A stretch of DNA of 64,000 nucleotides from Trichopria drosophilae (lineage: Eukaryota > Arthropoda > Insecta > Hymenoptera > Diapriidae), in NCBI GenBank assembly GCA_030407085.1, contig CM059582.1, forward strand, positions 50,915,001 through 50,979,000. The letters run 5' to 3'. Made by a program: the position numbers and the translations under genes. Below, in pieces: positions 1-11,647 of this stretch (the stretch's first letter is position 1; each line of letters begins with the position of its first letter). Under the pieces are notes generated by a model. It searched no databases. It was not told where the DNA came from and saw only the letters and a program-made list of their open reading frames with translations.

Positions 1-864
1 ATATAAATTGTTAAGAAGACATAATTGTTTATTGTTTAGATTTTATCAATAAACAAAAATGATAATATAGCGTTTTTTCGAAAGAATTCATTATAGACGA
101 TGTTTTGACGAAGTTAATTACTCGAAATTTGGTATGGCAATGTTTTTGGGGTCGCTGATTGCGAATCTGACATCACTTTTACTACATTCAAAATAGCGGA
201 TCCAATATGGCTGACAAAAATTTTAGTAATGCCTCCTTTTTGAACAAAATTTGTTACTCGGGGGTTTTCGGGGTCGCTGATTACAAATCTGACATGAGCT
301 TTACCAAAACCAAAATGGCGGATCCAATACGGCGGACAACAATTTTAGAAATGCCTCCTTTTTTAACAAAATTTGTTACTCAGGGGTTTTCGAGGTTGCT
401 GATTACGAATTTGACGTTACTTTTGCCAACCTAAAAATGGCGGATCCAATATGGCGGACAAAAACTTCAGAAATGCCTCCTTTTTGAACAAAATTTGTTA
501 CTCGGAGGTATATCCTTCACATATATATTTTGCCATGCCGGTAACATCGCATTCATAATCAGCTACCTGAAAAATGTCTGAATACCGGATATCCTTCAAA
601 TAGAGTAATATTTTACACAATTCACATGTTATATTAGATATGAGATTTTGAATTTCAGGGAACTAATTCGGATACGTAATCAGCGATCCTACAAATCCGC
701 GAGTAACATATTTTGTCCAAATACAGTTGTATTTAAAAATCGTGTCCGCCATTTTGAATTTCATAAAACTAACCTCGGATTCGTCAGCGACCCCGAAAAC
801 CCTCCGAGTAACAGTTTTCAGCTAAATCGGACAGAAGGAAACATGCGTGACTCTAAAGGGTTAA
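1..864. mobile_element. TTAA-type foldback element, right part (left end outside window)
   Basis: The right end reads CTCTAAAGGG followed by TTAA at 861-864, so the inward-reading terminus is TTAACCCTTTAGAG. This matches the termini of other TTAA-flanked elements in the window. The interior holds direct copies of a GCGGATCCAATATGGCGG-type repeat (130-510) and an inverted copy at about 650-835, giving a partial palindrome. TTAA targets with CCC termini are typical of the piggyBac superfamily; assignment to it is inference. The left end would lie upstream of base 1. No transposase is visible. Confidence 0.5.
130..515. repeat. 122-bp tandem repeat, about three units
   Basis: The motif GCGGATCCAATA recurs starting at 196, 318 and 440, exactly 122 bases apart. 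Each unit also contains TTTGTTACTCGG, GGTCGCTGATTAC and ATGCCTCCTTTTT. Divergence between units is modest. The same unit occurs elsewhere in the window, for example 27901-28022 at a 121-base spacing, so it is both tandem and dispersed. The open frame across 207-434 is a by-product of the repeat. Confidence 0.85.
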
Positions 865-1565
865 GCTACTGTGAGCAATATCGTTACATTTTTCAGTAAT
901 ACAACTTACAGATGCTGATAGTTCAACTACAGTTTACATACTTTTACTGATTTTCATTATTTGCTGTATCGAATCTTGGATCCACTGGGCATGGGGCCTC
1001 CTGACGTTCGCGGAGATCCCGTAATTTTGACTAAACGTCTTTTTTTACGTTTTAATCAAACATTTTGTAATTCTCCATTACGATGCGGAGGTAATGAGGC
1101 TAGCTAGAGGAGTCGGTTTTTATGATTCATTGTTATTTCTTCTTTCGTCACACCATCATCCCGAAGTGTCCGTGAAACTAAGCGGCCACGAGCCGACGCG
1201 TTGCATCTCGGAGAACCATTATTATCCGTATGGCGCAGTCCTTCTTTCTTTGGCGTATATGCGCGGCATTGTATGCGGTTATATATCTCGGCTTGTACAT
1301 AACCGAGCAATATTGGAGTCGAAAAGAAAGCTCAACGGTGAGAGCTGCGTCGAGTGAGTTAGTGGTTATAATCACGTTAGACTAATCGCTGCTGTAGGGG
1401 GTGCGTGAAAGATGAAAGGGATGAGAGAGCACGTTAAAACGACCTATTAACGGCCAATTGGCCGCACGATCCGATCGACCCGTGCACAGCCTCTGCATCC
1501 TATCTGTCTCTCTCACTCCATCTCCATCTCTCTCTGATGCATTCTCTCCCGTTGCCACCACTCGA
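865..1565. other. No supported gene; mixed-composition spacer
   Basis: It is AT-rich to about 960, then more balanced in composition. A CT-rich tract (about 1500-1550) precedes the candidate exon at 1566. Overlapping open frames on both strands at 1094-1375 show no recognisable domain. Confidence 0.4.
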
Positions 1566-1652
1566 ATGACGTACGGCAACTTTTGGAACAATCGCTGGGA
1601 TTCGTCGGAGGCGGAGGCGAATCCACGGCAGTCATCCCAGAACGAGAATCAG
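1566..1652 (+). CDS. Candidate first coding exon (unrecognised)
   Basis: An ATG after a CT-rich, GC-richer leader opens 29 codons, beginning MTYGNFWNNRWDSSEAEANP and ending QNENQ. They stop at a possible donor, CAG followed by GTGAAA. Codon use (GGC, CGC, TCG, GAG) is richer in GC than the flanking DNA. The frame runs on to 1790 with AT-rich sequence that looks intronic. No family is recognised. If it is a phase-0 exon, the micro-exon-like segment at 3655-3698 could be joined to it in an open frame, but nothing proves this. It may be a chance ORF. Confidence 0.22.
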
Positions 1653-2186
1653 GTGAAAGCTTCCATGAGATTCGTTCCCAGCTTCTTTAGATCCCCGAAA
1701 CTGATTCTACTCGGTAGAACATGTATATTGGATCTCACGATAAACAACATAAAAAATGAATTTGATTTTAGGTATTTATTTCTGTTGTAGTTTGGTCCCA
1801 CGGACGAAATGTTTACGTATACACTACCAGCCAAAAGTTAGTGAACGCTCCGAATTTTTGAGCTCATCAAAGTTGTCCGAATCATTTGGCAATATAAACT
1901 CTAAGGATACATTTTAACCTTCCGGTACCCCGTCTCGCATATCATCCATGCCAATGGGGCCACTTTTTTTGAGAACATTTTTTTTTCAATTTTACTTATG
2001 TGTTTGAAGAGAATTGGAAATGTAACAACTTTGGTCATTGAAATTATAAAAATAATGTTTTTAAATAATTTTTGAGCATATTTTAGATTTTTCAGTTTAA
2101 AACTTTTGATTGAGCATCTTTATTTTTAATATTTCATGGAGTAAAAATATTAATTTTCAGAAATATAAATAAAATGAGTGCAAAAA
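1653..2186. other. No supported gene; AT-rich spacer
   Basis: A possible decayed TTAA terminus (TTAACCTTCCGGTACC, near 1916) is seen, but no partner end was identified. Nothing else is supported. Confidence 0.35.
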
Positions 2187-2373
2187 GTAGTATATTATGT
2201 AACAAGGGCGCCTTGTCGCTTCGCTCGTGCGACAAATTTCGCACTTGTCGAAGTTCGGTATTTCGCCCATGTTGCATACGATTGTTTTTAATACAACGGG
2301 CGTGGAACTCGATAATTTGAGCCAGAAGATTTCACTGCAGGGCGCAAAATCGAGTTCTACTCCCGGAGTGTTA
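2187..2373 (-). repeat. Dispersed repeat copy 1, with conserved reading frame on minus strand
   Basis: This segment is the reverse complement of 61792-61957 with scattered substitutions. Read on the minus strand, both copies encode NTPGVELDFAPCSEI, then a variable stretch, then an LK-x-IV-x-N-xx-EI pattern, and end in RPCYI. In the first block the two nucleotide differences noted (CTC/CTG and ATC/ATT) are synonymous. It also contains the CTTCGCTCG word that is seen again at 45100. The function is unknown; it could be a fragment of a transposon gene. Confidence 0.6.
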
Positions 2374-3654
2374 AAATGTATTTTAATTTTTGAAATTACT
2401 TTTTCGGTCTGTACCCTCCAAATATGCAAACAAAAGACATGAAAGTATCTGTTTCCAGTAAGGAATTATTAGAAAATGCAAAACTCAAGTACAGGCAACT
2501 GGTATAAACGAAAAATCAGTTGAAAGCGTACTGCTAGAAAAGAAGGCACCTAGATTATATGTAAATACACATAAAGCAGGGGCCATCTAACTCGCACATT
2601 CACCTGCGTATATCTCCCTTCAACTACGATGGATCCACACAATTTTTTTGTTATTTTGAAGAGAATTTAATAGAAATTCTCTTTTTGATTAAATTTCTCA
2701 AAACATAAAAACCTACATATACAGTACACTATTTTTTCGAACGTTTATGATACGCAATCAATATTAATAATAATAGATAATAAGTTAATAAATAACTTAC
2801 TAAATTGTATACACAAAACATTAACGATGAAAATGTCTAATTGTGACTGGATTTTTAATCTGAAAAAAAGCAATGAACGTCTCGTTGATAACGAATTAGA
2901 AAAATCAAACCCCTAAATAATAAAAACGCTAGTTCTTTTTTTTTGACTGGGAATTAATAGTTTCTCCTCGAAAGCCGCACTACAGCTGAAAATTGAAAAA
3001 TTTCAGCGCTCAGTATAAATTAATAATTTAGTATTAAGCTAATAGATATTTAAAAACGATATTACGAATCGTAGTTCATATTCGCAATATTTTCTGCAAA
3101 GGAGCACTAATAAATTTGGCAAGAAATTGACAAATACGGGGTCGAACGGACCGCGGTGCTTCTATTTTTAATACGGTTTTCAGTGTTTCAAGTCCACAGG
3201 AGTTCATTTGGGCCCATAGGGACCGACGAAATTCTGTCAGCATGCAAAAGAGCAATCCGTCGCTGGGCATTCTTTATCGGGCAGTCACAGGCTTATTTCG
3301 TTAATAAGCTTCGTTTATTTATGTCGCTCTTTATACGGCGAGGGGAGGCTGGAGAAAAAAGGCCGATGATACACGACTACCCGTCGTGAGTTATTGCACA
3401 ACACTGGCCTCCTCCATCTATGAATCCGCACGGTTTTCGAAATCTATGGTTTTTCATGCATTAATGTACTATAGCATTATCGGGTACCCTTAACTACTAA
3501 TAATTTGACGTAAACTACTATATTTTATTAATGATTCAATTTTCAAAAAAATGTGTTGAACATTGTTATTTCCATTTTTTACATTATCTTTTTTACTTTT
3601 TGTAAGATTGGTAAATAAAAATGATATTAAATCAGACATTTTATTTTGTTGCAG
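2374..3654. other. No supported gene; AT-rich spacer
   Basis: Mostly AT-rich, with a more GC-balanced patch at 3060-3450. Open frames on both strands there show no recognisable motif. Confidence 0.35.
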
Positions 3655-3698
3655 GTTTTACAAAGCTATGGAAAACTTTACGGCGGCTTGCGGAGAAG
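3655..3698 (+). CDS. Candidate 44-bp micro-exon
   Basis: A good acceptor (pyrimidine-rich tract ending TTTTGTTGCAG) is followed by 44 bases and a good donor (GAAG followed by GTAAGC). The segment is open in all three frames: VLQSYGKLYGGLRR, FYKAMENFTAACGE or FTKLWKTLRRLAEK. Its GC is higher than the flanks. No family is recognised in any frame. Acceptor and donor at this spacing can arise by chance in AT-rich DNA, so this is a splice-pattern candidate only. Confidence 0.28.
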
Positions 3699-3729
3699 GT
3701 AAGCAATAAAATTTTAAATAAATAGAGTA

Positions 3730-3958
3730 GAGTTCCGGTATATTTACGTCTCACTATATTTAGGTTCCAGCATATTTGTTCAGTTCCGTCTCGTTATATT
3801 TGTTTGTCGCCGCTCTCTTTTTCCCCACCCTGCGCGGTGGGGCCTCGAACGTAACGCGATTGAGCAGAGTGGGAGAAGCGTCTCTCCCTTCTTTCGACAT
3901 ATATAAGACGACGGGAGGGGAAAGGCGAGGAACTGAGCCGGCAAATATACCGGGACTC
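3730..3958. mobile_element. MITE with TA target duplication (GAGTTCCGG termini)
   Basis: The left terminus GAGTTCCGGTATATTT is mirrored at the right end by AAATATACCGGGACTC, and both are bordered by TA (3728-3729 and 3959-3960). The 229-bp interior is GC-rich, including a CCCACCCTGCGCGGTGGGG-like hairpin near 3825. The TA duplication suggests a Tc1/mariner-type non-autonomous element. Confidence 0.7.
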
Positions 3959-4670
3959 TAATGTATATGGCGCCATCTTTTAAGGTCTTTTGATATGTTT
4001 TTCCTGAATGTTAACTTTCTGACATTCTACAATCATTATCATCTACTATTTCGACGAATATTTCTTAATATTACAAATATAAGCAAAGTTGATAAAAGGC
4101 ATTTTATGCGGCACTCAATATGAATTAAAGTCTATTTTATATAAAATATATAAAAGATGTAAGTATAATTTTTCGAGTAGCATACTAATTTCAAATGTTG
4201 AAGACAAAATCTATCATTAGGAGCAGACGTTGTCTTAACGCTCATCATTAGAACTTCAATAGCATTTTACATAACAAGACTTTTCGAAACTTTTGTATTT
4301 GTTTACAGCAATTTTGGAAGCATAATTTGATGATTGCCTGCATGCTGATGGGATGTATTGAGTGTTTTTGATTATCTGACGTCGTTTGTCAACCGGTAAA
4401 GAAGAAAGTTTCCTCGAGCTCTTCTGCATTTTTTTAATCCTTATCTTTCTTCGTTGTTGGTATACAATACAGCCAAAAAAGTGACAGAGACGATCAAAGT
4501 GTTACAGCTCAAGTAATAAACTACGTGTGAATTTTGGCCTTCCATATTTAATTAAGAGGAATTCAAGCCTGGGATGGATCGAAATTGATTTTTTTAAGTT
4601 ATTTGCATTGAAGAAATTTGTCGAAATAAAAGTACACGCATATATTTTTGTTTCGATATTTTAATGGCTT

Positions 4671-4873
4671 CCCAACGGGCACGAAGAACCCAAATGTTTC
4701 TAAAACGTTTTTAGAATGTTCCAGAAACGTTCCTTAAACGTTATATGTCTGTAACGTTTACGGAACTTTTTATAAACGTTTAATCCATGTTGCAGACATA
4801 TAACGTTTTAGGAACGTTTCTGGAACATTCTAAAAACGTTTTACAAACATTTGGGTTCTTCGTGCCCGTTGGG
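4671..4873. mobile_element. 203-bp near-perfect palindromic MITE (CCCAACGGGCAC termini)
   Basis: The left arm starts CCCAACGGGCACGAAGAACC and the right arm ends with its complement, ending GTGCCCGTTGGG. The arms pair over about 90 bases and contain repeated AACGTT/AAACGTT words. No clear target duplication is seen. There is no coding capacity. Confidence 0.8.
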
Positions 4874-6195
4874 TTAAAATAAAAATTTTAAAATGCTTAG
4901 AAATATAATATAAGGATAAACAGTTTACCTTTTCCAATATGGCGGTCATGAACGTTGAAAATTGATAAATGAAATATTAGATTTCTTGAACATTAAATTG
5001 TGGAGGAAGCAATTCGCTGGTTGAGTTTATCATGAGAAGTTGACATATTGATCGGGTATGAGAGATATTCTTTCGTTTTTCATTGTAATTTTTTAGAAAA
5101 TTGTATTACGGTCGTATTTACGTCATAATAATGATTTATCCATTGCATAAATGATATTTAAAATTGTTTTCCATGCGGAATTCAGGGATATTTTAATTAA
5201 CCATATTTCAAAACCTCGGACGGGTAAACAAATTATGTTTGATCGAAAGTTCCCTTTTAATTTAATTTCAACGACGAGCGAAGGAAACGCATCTGCTGAA
5301 TATGCATGTAGAAGACTAGTCAAATGAGACCAGGAGTCAACGCATTCCTACAGAGTATCGATCCTGCTATGGAACTCGTCTGTCGGAACGCCGTTAGTTC
5401 GCGTCCATCGATTCCAATCTCTTAGGTGTCGTACAACTAATATTTCAATATCTGCATACACTCGATAATTAGGTCGATATTATTGACGATCCAGTCAACG
5501 CCTTTTACGCACGGTTTCATTTTCTTGGTCACGCCTTTGCTGAACATGACAGGGATGCATTATTGTGCGCATGAATACTCATCTCCAAGGAATGACAATT
5601 AATTTCGTTTTGTTTGTATATATGCATTTCAGATGCATTCTTATTCATTGTTTTCGTGAAGAAACTGAGAAAAGATTATTGTAATTGAGTTCAACAACTG
5701 TAAGAATGTAACAAAGATTTTTAATAATAGGCATTTTATTGGACCATTTTTCGATACCTGAACAGATATTTTAGAATTGTTTCACTCTTGCCCTCAGTAA
5801 TCTCAAATCTGACATCCCTTGTGACTATGGTAGAAAAGTCATATTTTTCAGTTTATGCATTCAATGTACCGGGAACCATAATGTTTCACTGGCTCTTAGA
5901 TATTTTCATCGGATTGTACGCCTGCTATGTTAGTATAGTACTGGCCAAGCTCATGACCGAGCAGTACACCTAAAGGCTGCTTGATCCGTTCCCTTTTACA
6001 TATATATCATATTGCCACATTAACCACGTCGCTTCAGGATGCACGGCTACTACACTAGTAGCACGAAAATCAACTGGAGCACCCGGGGGTGTAGCATGCT
6101 CTTGATGTTCCGCTTTGCGTACTTTGCTCAGTCAATTACTCCACGCATGAAACTATCCTTGAGTACTTTGTTAAGTTGCTTCTTTTGAAAAGGTA
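4874..6195. other. No supported gene; spacer
   Basis: AT-rich with a more balanced patch at 5330-5560. Nothing recognisable is seen. Confidence 0.35.
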
Positions 6196-6379
6196 CACCG
6201 AAAGAAATTATATAACAATTCTTACTATTTTGACTAGGAATTCGAGCACAGACCTGAAATCATGTTAATTTTTACTATTGTTTTGGTAAATTTTCTTACT
6301 TTTTATAGAAAAAAGTCCTCTCTGGATAGGAAAATTTACTAAAATAATAGTAAAAATTGTTGTACAATTTCTCCCGGTG
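6196..6379. mobile_element. TA-flanked MITE (CACCGAAAGAAATT termini)
   Basis: The left end CACCGAAAGAAATTATATAA and right end ACAATTTCTCCCGGTG are inverted copies, each bordered by TA (6194-6195 and 6380-6381). A second inverted pair (TTTTTACTATTGTTTTGGT against ACTAAAATAATAGTAAAAA) makes the interior foldback. The terminus resembles the CACnGAnAAAA ends of the elements at 15117 and 17176. Confidence 0.75.
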
Positions 6380-6724
6380 TATTAAAAAACATTATATGAT
6401 GTACGTTATATTATAAACAGATTATTGTAATGTAATAATTGATAGGCACCCAATAAGGTTTACCGTACGAAATCCCCTAGGACGAAATCTCCGACGACAA
6501 AATCACTGCGACAAAATCCCCGAACTCGAAATCCCCTACCACTAAAACCCTAGAATTCAAAATCCCCTTCTTCATTAAAATTACCCTTCAAATCATCTAC
6601 TTTTATTACAATAAGCTACCTCAGTCCATGGTGGAAGTATAAAGGTGTATCGTTCCCGAGTTGCACAATTTCGGTCAATGAGTGTCCCACCAAAGATCAA
6701 CCAAAATGGTGGAAGATTTCACTA

Positions 6725-6877
6725 TGAGGCTGTACTTAAATTGCGTAACGCAATTTTTTGGTATTCTGGACCCCCCCCCCCCCCCCCGTAAGGCTATTTG
6801 CCAAACCCTTAGCAATGGGTGTAACGCAGGCCTGGACCCCCCCCCCCCTCGGCGTTACGTAATTTAAGTACAGCGCC
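6725..6877. mobile_element. Nested TA-flanked MITE with poly-C tracts
   Basis: Termini of the GGC(G)CTGTACTTAAATT / AATTTAAGTACAGCGCC type are inverted copies bordered by TA. The element splits a host palindrome: GATTTCACTAT on the left and TATCCCAAAGCATAG on the right rejoin to match the complement of CTATGCTTTGGGATAGTGA at 6995-7016. Inside are C runs of 17 (6771-6787) and 12 (6837-6848). Confidence 0.7.
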
Positions 6878-7027
6878 TATCCCAAAGCATAGAAACGCTT
6901 CCACTACATCGAAACATTTCATTGTATCTATTGAAACAGTGAAATCAATTGGGACAGACAGGCGGAATTTTTGGGGATAGTAGGGAAAGCTATTCTATGC
7001 TTTGGGATAGTGAAATCTTCTACTTAA

Positions 7028-7047
7028 CCTAACCTAACCTAACCTAA
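7028..7047. repeat. Interstitial CCTAA (TTAGG) repeat, four units
   Basis: Four exact CCTAA units lie inside the 6458-7310 element. TTAGG is the canonical insect telomere pentamer. A shorter run (two units) lies at 41527-41536 inside another foldback with a similar GGACAAAAT word, so the run may be element-borne rather than telomeric. Confidence 0.7.
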
Positions 7048-7319
7048 TCTACAACAAAACAGAAATTCTTCAATACTTAAGATGCATTGCACATAATTTA
7101 TACCTCTGAATATTTATAATATATCTTAATTCTAAATAAAAAAGAAACAATATTAACTTTTAATACAACCTCAATTATAAATTCAGGTTTTTTTTGTGAG
7201 AAGGGATTTTGAAGTCGGAGATTATAGGAGTAGGGGATTATTGTACTTGGGGATTTTGTCGCGGTGATTTTGTCACGGAGATTTTGTCGTCGGGAATTTC
7301 TATCGGTCACCCCAATAAG

Positions 7320-10300
7320 CATGACAAGTACAACTAAGACAAGAAACTATTAAGAGAAGATAGAAACAGAAAATTGACCAAATAACTGGTAGTAAAAACG
7401 TAGATCATAAAAGATAATATGTCTTGGTTTACAAAATATGTTCTGTGTAGCCGTTGAGTAAGTTAAAATACTAATTTTTCCAGTTATCGTATATTTTTTA
7501 AAAACTGGTATAAAGGAGTTTTTGAGGTTGATGAATACGGTGTCAGATTTTTAAAATTCACAATGGTGGAGCCAAACTCGCCGAAAAAGATTTTTTAAAA
7601 ACAACCATTTGTTCTGCATATTTGGTATGCAGAGGGTTTTAAAGTCCAAGTAATTTTTTGCGAGTATTTCGAATCCAGGTTCCATCACGTCATAATTTTA
7701 AGATATTTGAGGTTATGTTCGGCCTTAACGCAGCGGTATTATAACAGAGTTTTCTAATTACGAATCCAAATTCAAGATATTGAAATTTTCCAACTGAGAA
7801 AGTGGATATCAAAATGGCGTATAAAAGAGTTTTTAAAAAATATAGACAATTTATATTCTGTCGAATTTTGCTCTTTCCTTTTTTTCCGTTTCATTTTGGA
7901 ATTCCTTTAAACATATTTTTGTTATGTCATCTTTTATTATTTGCACAAAAATGAAGATTTGAGACGTCGAAAACTAAAACCACATTTAAAACCTTTTCGC
8001 TCATTTCAGTTGGTTTCTGGTGCCTTAAATGTGGAAGTTCGAAAAACAAATTTGAATTATCATAATAAACTCCTTACAACATTTGTATTTGTATAAATGA
8101 AAAATATGGTTAATGTTTTCGAACCTTTTCAACTAAAATCACAATTTTTTAAAAATCACCTTTATAAAAAATACAAATCATTATTGTTTGTTTAAAATAA
8201 AATTTTGATCAGTACTACACAATGTTTTGTAAAGAATTATGGAAACGCCTCTCCGCCTCTTTATATTACGTATGTTTCGGAAAACATACAATGATGTCAT
8301 TGTCCCGGTGCTGTATTGTATTCATCCCCATGTTTTCTAGTAACTCTCAAAACTGCAGTATCTTATAGCGTCATCTTAAACTTTCCGTTTCTCATCATTT
8401 AATTCTTTTTTCTACTCCTCGTCGTGTTCTATGCTATGCGACCACCAAGATTACACATTTCTCACTGCATATTTTGCTATGTTTTCCTGGAAAATGCTTC
8501 GTTTTTTAATCGTCTTTTCTTACTTGTTTTGTTACCAGCAAACTCATAAAACATTTCCAAATTCGATAACATTGCAGTAGAATATAGGTTCAGTAAAAAA
8601 TTAAAACATTGAATATTTTAATAGTTAACAACTATCTATATTTTTTATAATTCTGCAGTAAAAACTTATTTATCAAATTGCCAATAACATAAATACGAAT
8701 TTGCAATTTACTTACAATCATTTTATAATTTAATAAATGTGAAATTAGAGGAAAAATAAATGATAAGTTATTTTTAATGTATTATGAAATTGAAATCAAT
8801 GGTTGAGTACTTGTTCTATTTTATTTTCAGTTAAAAATACATTTTTTTTTCGAGATTCCAAATGGCAGACACCATCTCGGTTTCAAATTTCCGCGATCTA
8901 AATTAATATGATTTTATTCTAAGCAAAATATTTAATAAGAAGTTTCTGTGGCGATTCGTTGAAGTTTGATTATCTAAGTACCAATGATGCAACGCAACTC
9001 AGAGAAAGTTTGGAATTTATTTTCCCGAAATATTGGTGTTTAAACAAAAAGTGTTAAGGGATACCTTTTCTTGGCCATTTTGCTTGAAATACAATTTTTT
9101 TTTAAATTATGCCGTCATTTGCAATTTCGTAAATCTGATCACAAATTTATTATCACCAAACCAGAAAAAGTGATAAATATTTAATACTTTGAGCTGCCAA
9201 CTGAATTGAAAATAGCTTAATACGGATTCGTAATCAACAGCCAAAATAATTAATATGTTACTTGTGTTTTTATATAGGGTAATTTTTAACGGTTGATATT
9301 TTTTTAATTGTTATTTTGTTGTATTATATTCTTTATAATTATTTAACTTCATAAACGCCGGTTTTAGGGGCAACACCTGTGACCTAAAAGGTTAAGTTAA
9401 TTACTCTTTTATTTTTGGATTCGAAAGACAAACAACAAAATCATTGGTCGTTCGTATTTTCCAAGTTAAAAGGTGACAACTTCATGTTGCCACAGTCTTT
9501 CTGACATTTAAAGATCGTCCACGTGGGGCTATGAAGAGTCAGACCGATCTTGCTTAAAGGAATTTCGTTTCTACATTATATAGAGACAAGACTACATTAA
9601 CCTAAAATATAATACAAGATGAACGCCAATGTCCACTTTGATGTTGAACCGCCTGGTATGGATGGTATTTCAAATCGATGCTAACGCGTTCTTTCTTGTG
9701 GAACGCTGAATTCTCTTCGGGCCCTGGATCACTTCATTACAGACTTGCTTCTAAGACAATGATATTTATCGCATCCGAATCAGAAAGCCTCCACCGAAAG
9801 TGTTCCTTCCCCTTTTGAATCTCTCGCGTCGGGCGGGAATTGCCAATTCGAATTAATCTGGGCTCCGTACCTAATTGATGGCGCCGACTTCAGGAGCACG
9901 ATCTAAAGAATGATGCGCATTTACCCGCGCCTTGTGCTCGGCTCCCGTTGAGCGATGTTTGATCTGGAGTCGCAAACAGCGGGCGGTAAACTCTTCTTTA
10001 TTTGTGCACGATCATGCTCTATCTCTTTCTTCTCTCACTGGTGAATCGCTTTTTAGAATCTTATAATGGCTGCATGCGCAAGCACGTTGATTTTCTGGTT
10101 TATTACGTGACTACGCGAGGCTACCGTAATATCGATCCTTCGTACATCCACAAAATGGAGGGCATATTCTTCTGTTATTCTTTGAAATCCTTAATACAAT
10201 ACTCGAATTTATTATCGGTAAAATATCATCAGCATCAGTTGGCAAAACGAGTCTAAATATTTATAAAAGTGCTGATGAATTTGGGATTTTATTCAGACTA

Positions 10301-11647
10301 GATTTCAGCCGAAATATTAGATCGAATTATGTAAAAAGCATTATACAAGCTCAGCGGCGAGAATACTCCAGATTCACATTAGATGTCGACGTGTTCCAAG
10401 AATGCTCGTGATGTACAAGATTGAAGTTGCTCGGCATGCAAAGTGGTAGATGACCTCGTGGAAGATAGCGCTGAAGATACGACAGTATTTCTCGCACAAA
10501 CAAGCAGCACTGAAATTACCGTTGCATTTTTAGGCAAATACTCTCCTTCCCGATTTTTCATCTAATTTCATGAATATTTACATAATGACAGAATAAGTGC
10601 AGGGCCTAAATAATCTATGTATTACTTTGAACGGGTCTGCGTGTAGAATTTCATCTCGCACGTGTGCCGCAGAATTCGAAGATTGCGACTGCGACCTTGA
10701 AATTCGTTACAAGCGGCTCATTTATCCCGGCAGCCACGGTATCATTTCTTCTGTCCGTGGTGTTGCGGGTCTTCGACCCTCTCGTGGGATCTCTCTACCC
10801 GGGGAATTTCGGAATCCCACTTTACGGGGTCCGATCAGTCGCCGCTCAAGTTACACTACCACCTCGTGGGGCGCGACCTGAGACACAAGTCCATTTGTGT
10901 AGGCCCCAACTATCGCGACATCTACGACATTACCCGTATAAGGAAGCCTCTACGTGAGGTCACCCGACTACGAATGACCCCGGAGGTCTGCACCTAAACG
11001 TCGAATATTAACTGAGAATTCTTAGTGCAGCAGGATAGGTCGCAGTAGGTTGTTTGTTATGACAGTGAGGGTGGAATCGTGTATGCAATTTTAACGAATT
11101 TCTCTTGTTACGCTAGCATTGGATGATGAATGTAGAACGCTTAAATAAAACGGTGTTACAGACGATTTTTAGTAATTCATGTTTTGTGGAAACGTATTTC
11201 TCATGTCGATTTTTGAGACGAAGTAGAGTAAGGTAGATGTCAACAAATAATTGTAGTAACTACGAGAGTTACAGACTCTAATTCAACAATAATGATAATT
11301 TGTTTTGGAAACGCCTTCGTTGAAATTTCCCTTTCCATACGATGCTTTCCGTAATCATTATTTTTGTTAGGTTTAGATCGGTATGAAACTTACGGCGAAA
11401 TCGTCACCTTGCTTTGACCTCGCATTTCTAGTTAATGCGTAGCATGTCAGAAGTTTCGGGTTTTTTGTCACACCTGTTAATGGAAACCTGAAAACATTTA
11501 TTGTATCGCGCTTTTAGTTAAATACAATTGAATAGGCGACAAGACGCGAAATCAGAATATTGAATACCGCATCAAATTTTACTTTAGCAGTTATGTAAAA
11601 TTATGTAATTTGTCAAAATATTGAAAATATATTCTTTTTTGTTTAAG
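7320..11647. other. Upstream flank of the DUSP11-like gene; no exon supported
   Basis: AT-rich to about 9600, then two more balanced patches (9640-10100 and 10600-11000). I looked for the expected N-terminal phosphatase exons and found none I could support. A GATCCAATATGGCGG-like word occurs in degraded form near 7550. The 10597-10957 frames overlap each other and show no domain. Confidence 0.4.

Larger units (their letters stand above)
6458..7310. mobile_element. Foldback element with 9-bp TSD and repeated GACAAAATC words
   Basis: The identical 9-mers CCCAATAAG at 6449-6457 and 7311-7319 flank it. The left arm (starting GTTTACCG) carries GACGAAATC, GACGACAAAATC and GACAAAATCCCC. The right arm carries their complements (GGGGATTTTGTCGC, GATTTTGTCACGG, GATTTTGTCGTCGG). 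The 9-bp duplication is typical of Mutator-like elements, so that is the likely superfamily. The interior is interrupted by another MITE at 6725-6877 and holds a CCTAA run at 7028-7047. Confidence 0.75.

Noticed and set aside
648..899. 83-codon frame as a gene
   Set aside because: It lies within inverted ATGGCGG-type repeat and the TTAA-type element end.
6771..6848. Poly-C tracts as sequencing artefact or i-motif regulator
   Set aside because: They lie inside a nested MITE with clean ends, so they are explained as element sequence; a regulatory role has no support.
10597..10957. Two overlapping plus-strand frames in a GC-rich patch, tested as N-terminal exons of the phosphatase
   Set aside because: Neither resembles the DUSP11 N-terminal region, and no splice path to 11648 could be supported.
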